In this document: positions 32,871-39,852 of the stretch, one piece after another
How the letters are laid out: every line of letters begins with the position of its first letter
Numbering within the stretch: the first letter of the stretch is position 1
Source of the DNA: a bacterium
GTDB taxonomy: Bacteria; Armatimonadota; Zipacnadia; Zipacnadales; Zipacnadaceae
NCBI GenBank assembly: GCA_030615605.1
Contig: JAUWYY010000001.1
Coordinates: 62,001 to 126,000 of the forward strand
DNA length: 64,000 bases
Direction: 5' to 3'
Notes under the pieces: model-generated
Databases searched by the model: none
What the model was told of the DNA's origin: nothing
Seen by the model: the letters and a program-made list of their open reading frames with translations, nothing else
Program-made: the position numbers and the translations under genes

Positions 32871-33761
32871 TCAGCTTTCTATCAGCCTTGCCCCATACTC
32901 AACAGGTCGGACTGCGACTGCCCGGTAGCCGGCTTCGCCCACGGCAGCGGCTATCTGCTCGGCCTCGGCTAGACTCGGCAGTATACAGAAAACTGCCGAG
33001 CCGGAGCCTGACAGTACCGCCGGTGTCCGGCTTATTTGGGCTGTATCCTCCTGCAACTCGGCGATTCGTGGCCACCGGGAGGAGACGGCCCGCTGAAAGC
33101 AGTTGAATAGATGCCGGTCGGCATCCAGTCGTCCCTCGGCCAGTGCCTGCTGCGCAGAGGCAGTAATCTCGCCGTCAGTAAAATCGTTGCGTTCCAGCAG
33201 TTCATACGCCTCCGTGGTAGAAATGCCTAAATCAGGCCAGGCCACCACCAGGGCCTGGTCTCTCCACCGAGCGGCCATGCTCTGAACCTGTTCACCGCGT
33301 CCCGATATTACTGCCGCCCCACCAGCCAAAAACAGTGGGACGTCGCTGCCCAATTCTGCCGCCATCTGGTGTAGTTCCTCTCCAGAGGGCGGTTCTTCGA
33401 CCAGCTCACACAACCCCAGCAGCGTTGCCGCTGCGTCACTGCTGCCTCCACCCAGCCCGCGACCGGCGGGAATATGCTTGGTAAGCTGAATATCGACGCC
33501 ACCGGGGCTGCCGACTTGCTCAATAAATATCGTGGCAGCGACGTGACACAGATTCTGTCGGCCGTCGGGTGCCCACTGGCCACGGACGCTGACTGTTATG
33601 CCCTTGGCAGTTGGCCGCAGCGTCAATTCATCGGCCAGTGAGAGGCACTGTACCAGGCTGCGCAGCTCATGATAGCCGTCGGCGCGCTCACCCAGGACCT
33701 CCAGAGTCAGGTTGACCTTGGCAGGAGCCCGCAGCTTTATCTCGGCGCCGGTCTCCGCCAT
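32871..33761 (-). CDS. ispE: 4-diphosphocytidyl-2-C-methyl-D-erythritol kinase
   Basis: GHMP kinase of the non-mevalonate (MEP) isoprenoid pathway. The 296-residue protein shows APAKVNLTLEVLGERADGYHEL at the N-terminus, the ATP-binding PAGRGLGGGSSDAAATLLGL near residues 90-110 and the late VLSGSGSAVF motif. Its start codon overlaps the end of rsmA, an arrangement that implies coupling. The other MEP genes are not in the window. Confidence 0.96.
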   Translation of the reverse strand: MAETGAEIKLRAPAKVNLTLEVLGERADGYHELRSLVQCLSLADELTLRPTAKGITVSVRGQWAPDGRQNLCHVAATIFIEQVGSPGGVDIQLTKHIPAGRGLGGGSSDAAATLLGLCELVEEPPSGEELHQMAAELGSDVPLFLAGGAAVISGRGEQVQSMAARWRDQALVVAWPDLGISTTEAYELLERNDFTDGEITASAQQALAEGRLDADRHLFNCFQRAVSSRWPRIAELQEDTAQISRTPAVLSGSGSAVFCILPSLAEAEQIAAAVGEAGYRAVAVRPVEYGARLIES

Positions 33762-34618
33762 TATTGGGCTGCCTCGCTGAGATGATAGACGGCGTTACCC
33801 AGGGCGACAAATTCGTCAAAGTCAAGCGTCTCACCTCGTCGGCTCCCGTCAATGCCAGCCTCGGTCAGAGCTGCGTCAATCTGTTCGATAGACAGGTCCA
33901 GCCGCTGTGATGTCTTGAGGGAGTTGCGCAGGGTCTTGCGCCGATAGCCGAAGGCGCTGCGCACTGCAGTGAAAAAAGCATCTTCACTCGCTACTCCCTC
34001 CGGGGCAGCGTCGCGCAGTGTCATGCAGAGCACCTGCGAGGTGACCTGTGGCGGCGGCCAGAAAGCCCGGGGCGGCAGCGTGGCCAATGTCTCTATCTGA
34101 GCCGCATAGTAGCGGCAGAATATGGTCAAAGAGCCATATTGCTTGGTGCCCGGCTTCGCTTGCAGGCGCTGACCTACTTCCTGCTGCACAGTGATGATCA
34201 TTGCGCCGAAGCGGGGCCGGCTCTGAAAGACCTTCTCCAGAATGGGCGAGGTAATATAGTAGGGCAAGTTGCCGACCACCACGCCGTCGGGACCGCCCAG
34301 CTTGGTTAGGTCAGCCTTCAAGAAATCGGTCTGATGTATCTGCGCCCGCTCGACATCGCGTAACAGCCAGTCGAGAATATCACAAAGTTGGCGGTCCGTC
34401 TCAAGTGCGATGATTTCCCGGGGCCGGGTGGCCAGCGGTATGGTTAGAGCGCCCAGCCCTGGCCCCACCTCCACGATACGCTGCGGGTTGAACTGTTCAG
34501 CCGCCTGGACTATCTGCTCGGCAAGCAGGTCATCTACCAGGAAGTTTTGCCCCAGCGACTTACGCGGCCGGAAATTGAAATGCCGCCTCAGCCAGTGTGT
34601 CCGACGGCTAAGCGGCAT
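33761..34618 (-). CDS. rsmA: 16S rRNA dimethyladenosine transferase
   Basis: RsmA (KsgA) dimethylates the two adenosines of helix 45 in 16S rRNA. The 285-residue protein has FRPRKSLGQNFLVDD, the SAM loop VEVGPGLGALTIPL, and VVGNLPYYITSPIL with the catalytic NLPY. The ATG at 34618 has GAGG 8 nt upstream; an in-frame GTG at 34657 lacks a site. It heads the rsmA-ispE-NTPase-tRNA-prs-rplY-pth operon. Confidence 0.96.
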   Translation of the reverse strand: MPLSRRTHWLRRHFNFRPRKSLGQNFLVDDLLAEQIVQAAEQFNPQRIVEVGPGLGALTIPLATRPREIIALETDRQLCDILDWLLRDVERAQIHQTDFLKADLTKLGGPDGVVVGNLPYYITSPILEKVFQSRPRFGAMIITVQQEVGQRLQAKPGTKQYGSLTIFCRYYAAQIETLATLPPRAFWPPPQVTSQVLCMTLRDAAPEGVASEDAFFTAVRSAFGYRRKTLRNSLKTSQRLDLSIEQIDAALTEAGIDGSRRGETLDFDEFVALGNAVYHLSEAAQ

Positions 34619-34667
34619 CTGGCGGACCTCTTCGGGTGTCTTGGCTTCTGTTTCCACCGGTAGTGCG

Positions 34668-34696
34668 AGTGTACTTTGGGTATGCTATTGTGTCAA
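34668..34696 (-). promoter_or_regulatory. Sigma-70 promoter for rsmA operon
   Basis: On the minus strand TTGACA (34696-34691), a 17-nt spacer and TACACT (34673-34668), 50 bp upstream of the rsmA ATG. It is back to back with a plus-strand promoter 15 bp away. Confidence 0.8.
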
Positions 34697-34710
34697 GCTG
34701 GCGAGAGCGA

Positions 34711-34739
34711 TTGAAGCAACGGGGCAGGTCGGATATAAT
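34711..34739 (+). promoter_or_regulatory. Strong sigma-70 promoter reading into duplicated tail and relA
   Basis: TTGAAG (34711-34716), a 17-nt spacer and a perfect TATAAT (34734-34739). The transcript would begin near 34746, inside the first tail fragment, and could serve the small membrane gene at 34885 and relA. Confidence 0.75.
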
Positions 34740-34742
34740 ACA

Positions 34743-34845
34743 GTTGGGAACCCTTTGCCTCCTTTCCCTTTACGCTATACTTGTATGGCCCTTGATAGCG
34801 TGGCGGCGGCTATTCTTCCCGCCGAAGCCAGAGGGCGAGGAATAG
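34743..34845 (+). pseudogene. Tail fragment of small membrane protein, copy A
   Basis: An open frame encoding LGTLCLLSLYAILVWPLIAW followed by RRLFFPPKPEGEE and TAG. It lies right at the transcription start predicted from the upstream promoter and has no ribosome site or good start codon, so it looks like the 3' end of a gene whose front part is lost. Its last 36 bp (34813-34848) recur at 35286-35321. Confidence 0.55.
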
Positions 34846-34848
34846 CCC
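34813..34848 (+). repeat. 36-bp gene-tail direct repeat, copy A
   Basis: Matches 35286-35321 at 35 of 36 positions, including the TAG stop and the next three bases. It encodes FFPP..EGEE. Direct repeats 473 bp apart flank the gene at 34885-35220. Confidence 0.8.
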
Positions 34849-34884
34849 CAAAACGCACTGAGGACGCAGAGGAGGTGACCGGCA

Positions 34885-35220
34885 TTGAGCCTAATTGTGA
34901 TATCTCCCTTCATAATCGCTGCGGCATTGATATGGTATGTCTTCAGTCCCAAAGGATTTGGGGGCCATGGCACAGCTGTCTGGGCCGTGGTCAGCTGGCC
35001 GACGGTTATCCTGCTCGTGGTATTCGTTAAACCGTATGGCCTTGGTCCATGGTTTTGCGTGTGGCCAGCGGCAGTCTCGGTTTTGCTGGGCATCTTTCAC
35101 ATCATGATAGGGGGTGCTGAACGCTCCATTTGGACTGTTTTTGAGGGATTGTTTGCGGTGCTGTCAGGGGGCGCCCTCTTCTTCTGGGGGTCTATTGCAT
35201 ATGTGTTTGCCCACCTGTAG
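34885..35220 (+). CDS. Small membrane protein between duplicated tails
   Basis: A 111-residue protein with four hydrophobic helices (about residues 2-21, 30-48, 57-75 and 88-107) and no recognised family. The TTG start at 34885 is supported by a strong GGAGGTGA 6 nt upstream. It sits between two direct repeats of another gene's 3' end, in the same arrangement as the genes inserted after folD. It has no promoter of its own and would be read from the promoter at 34711. Confidence 0.7.
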   Translation: MSLIVISPFIIAAALIWYVFSPKGFGGHGTAVWAVVSWPTVILLVVFVKPYGLGPWFCVWPAAVSVLLGIFHIMIGGAERSIWTVFEGLFAVLSGGALFFWGSIAYVFAHL

Positions 35221-35228
35221 CCCACTTT

Positions 35229-35318
35229 GTCTGGGTGCTCATCCGCGTCCTCATCATCTGGCCGTTGGCCACGCGCCGCCAGTTGTTCTTCCCGCCGAAG
35301 CAAGAGGGCGAGGAATAG
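35229..35318 (+). pseudogene. Tail fragment of small membrane protein, copy B
   Basis: An open frame without a good start encodes VWVLIRVLIIWPLATRRQ then LFFPPKQEGEE and TAG. It is the diverged counterpart of 34743-34845: the WPL..RR.LFFPPK.EGEE pattern is kept and the DNA identity is highest in the last 36 bp. The remaining gap to relA (35322-35486) shows no gene. Confidence 0.55.
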
Positions 35319-35321
35319 CCC
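35286..35321 (+). repeat. 36-bp gene-tail direct repeat, copy B
   Basis: Second copy of the tail at 34813-34848, with one mismatch, located downstream of the small membrane gene and 166 bp before relA. Confidence 0.8.
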
Positions 35322-35486
35322 TCCTATGGTTGCGACGGTGTGTTTCTTTGTTCAACATGTCTAGTGTGCAGGTTCGACGACACGATGTGGCAAGGGCATA
35401 GCGGAACGCAATGGTGCTGTCCAGCCCTACATGCTGACAAAGCTGGGCAAACTGTGAATTCACAGATGGGCGCAGCCGAAACTTGA

Positions 35487-37670
35487 ATGCCGACTAACGT
35501 AGACGCCACAATTGAGCGGGTCACCGCGTATTCGCCGACGGCGGATACACAGATGCTGCGGCGGGCGTATGAGTTTGCCGAGAAGGCCCACGAGGGCCAG
35601 GAGCGGCTGACCGGTGATCCCTTCATCAGCCATCCGCTGGCGGTGGCTAACATCCTCGCGGATATTCAGGCCGACCCGGTGGCCGTCGCCGCTGCGCTGC
35701 TGCACGACACCGTGGAAGACACCGGCGTCGCCATCGCTGACATTGAACGGCAGTTCAGCGAGCGCATCGCCCATCTGGTGGCGGGCGTGACCAAACTGAC
35801 GCAGCTTGACTTCTCCAGCCGGCAGGATAAGCAGGCCCAGAACCTGCGCAAGATGTTCCTGGCGATGGCTGACGATATTGGCGTGATTCTCATCAAGCTG
35901 GCCGACCGCCTGCACAATATGCGGACACTGGAGCCCCTGGAGGCGGAGGTCCGCCAGCGCAATGCCCACGAAACCCTCCATATCTTTGCCCCGTTGGCTC
36001 ATCGGCTGGGAATCTCGCAGATCAACTGGGAGCTGGAGGATCTGGCTCTGAAACATCTGGAAGCGGAGGCCTACTGGGACATCGTCGAAAAACTGGGGCA
36101 GAGCCGCGAGGCCCGGGTTGCGCAACTGGAGTCAGTTCAGCGTGAGCTACAGGAAGCACTCGCCGAAGCGCAAGTACCCGCTGAAGTTGAGGGCCGGGCC
36201 AAGCACATCTACAGCATTTACGAGAAGATGAAAGAGCAGCAGATTGATTTCGGGCAGATTGCCGATCTGACTGCGCTGCGCGTGATTACCGATACTGTGG
36301 ATCACTGTTACGCTGCTCTGGGTGTGGTGCATTCACTGTGGATGCCGGTGGCGGGCCAATTTTCTGACCATATTGCAAATCCTAAATCCAATAAGTATCG
36401 GTCGCTGCACACGAAAGTCTTCGGGCCGGACAAGCAGCCGATGGAGATTCAGATCCGCACCGAGCAGATGCACCAGCAAGCTGAGTACGGCGTGGCTGCC
36501 CACTGGCGGTACAAAGAGGAAGACAGTGATCCGCAGCTTGACGAACAAATCTCCTGGCTGCGTCAGATGCTGGACCTGGAGACCGACCTGGAAGAGAGCC
36601 ATGAGTTTCTGGAGCTTTTGGAGCTTGACCTGTTTCAGGATCAGGTATTTGTCTTTACCCCCGACGGCGATGTAGTTGACCTGCCCGGTGACGCGGGGCC
36701 GATTGATTTTGCTTACCGGATTCATACCGAAGTAGGCGACCACTGTGCCGGGGCGCGCGTCAACGGTCGAATGGTACCGCTGGACTACAATTTCCAGAAT
36801 GGCGATATTGTCGAGATCATCACCTCGTCCAGTGCTCAGCCCAGTCGCGATTGGCTGCGCATAATCAGAAGCAGCCGGGCCAAGGCCAAGGTGCGCAAGT
36901 TCCTGCGCCTGCAGACCGAAGAGGAGAATATCCGCAATGGCCGTCAGCGGCTGGCGGAGGTGTTCGCGAAAAGCAAGGAGTTGGCCGGCAAAACACTTGA
37001 CGAAAAGCTGCTGGCGCCAATTGCCGAACATCTGAATTATCCCGATGTTGACAGCCTGCTGGCAGCGATCGGCTACGGAGAAGTCGGACCCGGCACGGTT
37101 GCTGACCATCTTATCCAGGGGCTTGATCGCCGCCCGCAAACACTGACCGAAGAGGTTGAGCTGAGTCTGCCGGAGACACCTGCTGCGCCGCCGGCCGATG
37201 GGACAATGCTGGTTTCGATCGAGGGTATCCGCGGCCTGGAGTGTCGCCTGGCGCGGTGCTGCAATCCTCTGCCCGGTGATGAGATTACTGGCTATGTCAC
37301 TCGCGGGTCGGGGATCAGCGTGCATCAGAGAGCCTGTAAGAATCTGCAGTATCTGCAAGCGAAAGATCCTGAGCGGCTGCTCAGCCTTGATTGGGCCACC
37401 AGCGACAGCGAGGCCAGGTTCCGGACCCGCCTGGAAATCCTCGCCTCTGACCGGGTCGGTCTGCTTTCGCACATAACGGCCATTGTCAGCGACTGCGACA
37501 TCAACATCGTCGCCGCCGAGGCCAACGCCGAAGGCCGCGAGCTCGCCCGCCTGCTGCTCACCCTCGACATCGCCAGCCGCCGGGACCTGGAGTGTCTCAC
37601 CGACCGCCTCAGGAAGCTGATTGATGTGATTAGTGTCCGCCAGGTGCCAGCAGCCGAAGAAGCCTCGTGA
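35487..37670 (+). CDS. Bifunctional (p)ppGpp synthetase/hydrolase (RelA/SpoT, Rsh)
   Basis: Controls the stringent response by making and degrading (p)ppGpp. The 727-residue protein has an intact HD hydrolase domain (ALLHDTVEDT near residue 75 and KLADRLHNMRTL), a synthetase domain (ALRVITDTVDHCYAALGVVH, NKYRSLHTKVFG), a TGS domain (FVFTPDGDVVDLPGDAGPIDFAY), a zinc-finger/RIS region (RLARCCNPLPGDEITGYVTRG) and a C-terminal ACT domain. Both active sites look complete, so it is the single long bifunctional Rsh enzyme type. Confidence 0.96.
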   Translation: MPTNVDATIERVTAYSPTADTQMLRRAYEFAEKAHEGQERLTGDPFISHPLAVANILADIQADPVAVAAALLHDTVEDTGVAIADIERQFSERIAHLVAGVTKLTQLDFSSRQDKQAQNLRKMFLAMADDIGVILIKLADRLHNMRTLEPLEAEVRQRNAHETLHIFAPLAHRLGISQINWELEDLALKHLEAEAYWDIVEKLGQSREARVAQLESVQRELQEALAEAQVPAEVEGRAKHIYSIYEKMKEQQIDFGQIADLTALRVITDTVDHCYAALGVVHSLWMPVAGQFSDHIANPKSNKYRSLHTKVFGPDKQPMEIQIRTEQMHQQAEYGVAAHWRYKEEDSDPQLDEQISWLRQMLDLETDLEESHEFLELLELDLFQDQVFVFTPDGDVVDLPGDAGPIDFAYRIHTEVGDHCAGARVNGRMVPLDYNFQNGDIVEIITSSSAQPSRDWLRIIRSSRAKAKVRKFLRLQTEEENIRNGRQRLAEVFAKSKELAGKTLDEKLLAPIAEHLNYPDVDSLLAAIGYGEVGPGTVADHLIQGLDRRPQTLTEEVELSLPETPAAPPADGTMLVSIEGIRGLECRLARCCNPLPGDEITGYVTRGSGISVHQRACKNLQYLQAKDPERLLSLDWATSDSEARFRTRLEILASDRVGLLSHITAIVSDCDINIVAAEANAEGRELARLLLTLDIASRRDLECLTDRLRKLIDVISVRQVPAAEEAS

Positions 37671-37785
37671 ACAGGTGGAATGCCATCTATTGGAACAGCA
37701 ACTCTGATGATCCATTCTTTATGCATATCAGGGCCTGTTCGGGACATTTCACTCGAACTCCATCGGGTCACGATAAGGAGGGATT

Positions 37786-38241
37786 ATGAGCAGAGCACCA
37801 TTCCAAGTATTTGTCTATTTACATCGGATGTCGAAAGAAAATGAATTGGAGTTTGCACTTTTCAGACGCTCAGACGCGGGCTACTGGCAAGGAATTGCAG
37901 GTGGAGGCGAAGACGGTGAGTCCCCGATAGAAGCCGCTCGCCGAGAAGCATTCGAAGAGGCTAACATTCCCACGAACTCGATGTTCCATAGGCTCGATAC
38001 TAATGTATGCCTGCCTGTTATTGCCTTCGAAAGTTACAAAGACTGGGATAACAATTTGTTTGTTATACCCCAGTATTATTTTGCGGTCGAATACTGCGGA
38101 CCTATCACAATCTCGTCGGAGCACACAGAGGTGGCTTGGTTTGCATATGCTGAATGTGAAAAACGATTGCATTGGGATAGCGACAAAACTGCACTGTGGG
38201 AGCTCAACCAAAGGCTGCTGACTGGCAGGATGCTTGATTGA
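37786..38241 (+). CDS. NUDIX hydrolase
   Basis: A 151-residue pyrophosphohydrolase. The Nudix box runs from GGGEDGE through REAFEEANI (about residues 39-61) and keeps the Gly, Glu and REUxEE residues, with Asn in place of the last Gly. The overall form (QVFVYLHR at the start, LHWDSDKTALWELN near the end) resembles dihydroneopterin-triphosphate pyrophosphatases (NudB), but that is only a suggestion. AAGGAGG precedes the ATG. It is clearly AT-richer than the surrounding genes and directly abuts a broken methyltransferase, so it was probably acquired. Confidence 0.88.
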   Translation: MSRAPFQVFVYLHRMSKENELEFALFRRSDAGYWQGIAGGGEDGESPIEAARREAFEEANIPTNSMFHRLDTNVCLPVIAFESYKDWDNNLFVIPQYYFAVEYCGPITISSEHTEVAWFAYAECEKRLHWDSDKTALWELNQRLLTGRMLD

Positions 38242-38264
38242 AAGCAGGAGCGGGGGACGTGCTG

Positions 38265-38486
38265 TCCTGCCATCCGATAGGCGGACTCAGAGATCTCCAC
38301 ACCGGTGACTTGGAAGCCAGCCTCGGCGAAAAGCCTTGAGTTCCGGCCGTACCCCGAGCCAGGAACGAGCACTTCGCAGAGACCTTCGCGACGGAACATC
38401 TCTAATGCATAGAGGGCGCTGCGACTGGGGGTTTCGCCCCATATCTTGCCCTCTGCCGTGAACCTCCGGTCCCAGTATTCCCGCAT
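38265..38486 (-). pseudogene. Truncated SAM-dependent methyltransferase
   Basis: From an ATG at 38486 with AGGAGG before it, the frame encodes about 73 residues of a class I methyltransferase (MREYWDRRFTAEGKIWGETP, then VLVPGSGYGRNSRLFAEAGF and VTGVEISESAYRM). The similarity stops near 38265, next to the convergent NUDIX gene. After that the frame only reads antisense NUDIX sequence. The remaining 120-odd residues of the fold are missing. Confidence 0.75.
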
Positions 38487-38720
38487 GTGGTTACCCTCCT
38501 GAGGGTGATATTCCCTGTTTGCTGCACTAATCCCTCCCAGTGCCAAATGACAAATGTGGGCGTAAGGAGGTCCCTCTTGATGGCCAATCGCTCTAGCGCT
38601 CACCTGACCGGATGCAACTTTTCGCCGCTTTATTGCTCTAAACGCTAAGATGTGCCGAGGTGGTCGGGCGGCGGGGAAGGCTGGAAATATTCCCAGATTT
38701 TATGTTCGGAGGCATCGTTG

Positions 38721-39821
38721 GTGCACGTTCCCCTGATGGATCTGAAAGCTGAATATGCAGCGCTTAAGCCCCAAATGATTGAAGCAATCGATGAAGCCCT
38801 CAGTTCAATGCAGCTCGTTCTGGGACCGAATGTCCAGCGGCTTGAGAACAGTTGGGCTGAAATGGTGGGCGTGGAACATGCCATCGGCGTGGGCAGCGGC
38901 ACTGACGCGTTAATCATTGCGCTGAAAGCACTGGACATCGGTCCAGATGACGAGGTTATCACGATCGGGTGGACATTTATCGCCACCATCGAGGCGATCA
39001 TCCTGGTAGGAGCCCGGCCAGTTCTGGTAGATATTAAGCCAGATGATTACTGTCTGGATCCCGAGCTGCTGGAGGAGGCAATTACGCCATGTACGCGGGC
39101 GTTAATACCGGTACACGTATATGGGCATCCCGCGGATATGGCCGCTATCAACAGCGTCGCCGAGCGGTATAGCTTGCACGTGATTGAAGATTGCGCCCAG
39201 GCCCATCTGGCCAGGTACGAGGGGGAGGCTGTCGGCGGCCTGGGCGACTGTGGCATCTTCAGCTTCTATATGAGCAAGAACCTGAGCGGCTACGGCGAGG
39301 GAGGTATGGTCACTACCAGCGACGACAAGCTAGCCGAGCAGATTCGACTGCTGCGCAATCATGGCTATACATCCAAGTACGAGCACAAAATAATTGGCTA
39401 CAACAGTCGGCTGGACGAAATCCAGGCGGCCATTCTTAATGTCAAACTGGGAAAGCTGGAATGGGGCAATCAGCGGCGGCGGGAGCTAGCTGCAATATAT
39501 GACGAGGCACTGGCTGACCTGCCGGTTGCCACCCCGACGGTCGCCCCGCCGGCCGAGCACGTCTATCACCTCTACACGATCCGTAGTGCAGATCGGGAGT
39601 CACTGGTTGCTCATCTTGAACAGAACGATATCGGCTTTGCCACCCACTACCGCTCGCCTGCTCACCTCCAGCCAGCCTGCCGCCCCTACGGTCTACATCT
39701 TGCCGAGCTTCCAGTCACCGAGCAGGCTGCCGACGAAGTCCTCCAGTTGCCCATCCATCCCTACCTGTCCGAGGAGCAGATTGAGTACGCGGCCGAGACG
39801 GTGCGGGGCTTCTTCGGCTGA
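38721..39821 (+). CDS. DegT/DnrJ/EryC1/StrS-family aminotransferase
   Basis: A 366-residue PLP-dependent sugar aminotransferase of the kind that makes amino-deoxy sugars on nucleotide carriers. It has PLMDLKAEYAALKPQM, the GVGSGTDALIIALKALDIG motif, VIEDCAQAHLA and the PLP lysine in FSFYMSKNLSGYGEGG. Also kept are the NSRLDEIQAAIL and HVYHLYTIR segments. The GTG at 38721 has GGAGG 8 nt upstream, and a TTG at 38718 is close by. It likely serves surface glycan synthesis, but no other sugar-nucleotide genes are adjacent. Confidence 0.92.
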   Translation: MHVPLMDLKAEYAALKPQMIEAIDEALSSMQLVLGPNVQRLENSWAEMVGVEHAIGVGSGTDALIIALKALDIGPDDEVITIGWTFIATIEAIILVGARPVLVDIKPDDYCLDPELLEEAITPCTRALIPVHVYGHPADMAAINSVAERYSLHVIEDCAQAHLARYEGEAVGGLGDCGIFSFYMSKNLSGYGEGGMVTTSDDKLAEQIRLLRNHGYTSKYEHKIIGYNSRLDEIQAAILNVKLGKLEWGNQRRRELAAIYDEALADLPVATPTVAPPAEHVYHLYTIRSADRESLVAHLEQNDIGFATHYRSPAHLQPACRPYGLHLAELPVTEQAADEVLQLPIHPYLSEEQIEYAAETVRGFFG

Positions 39822-39852
39822 GCGCTGGCGGGCAGAGAGTTAGTATCCCCTG

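Noticed and set aside
34636-34845. A 69-codon plus-strand frame opening with GTG inside the rsmA 5' end
   Set aside because: Its first half overlaps rsmA and lies upstream of the promoter at 34711, so only the end (34743-34845) could be transcribed from it. I annotate that part as a gene-tail fragment.
38076-38603. A 175-codon minus-strand frame from 38603 through the NUDIX gene
   Set aside because: Only residues coded from 38486 to about 38265 show methyltransferase similarity; the remainder is antisense to the NUDIX gene.
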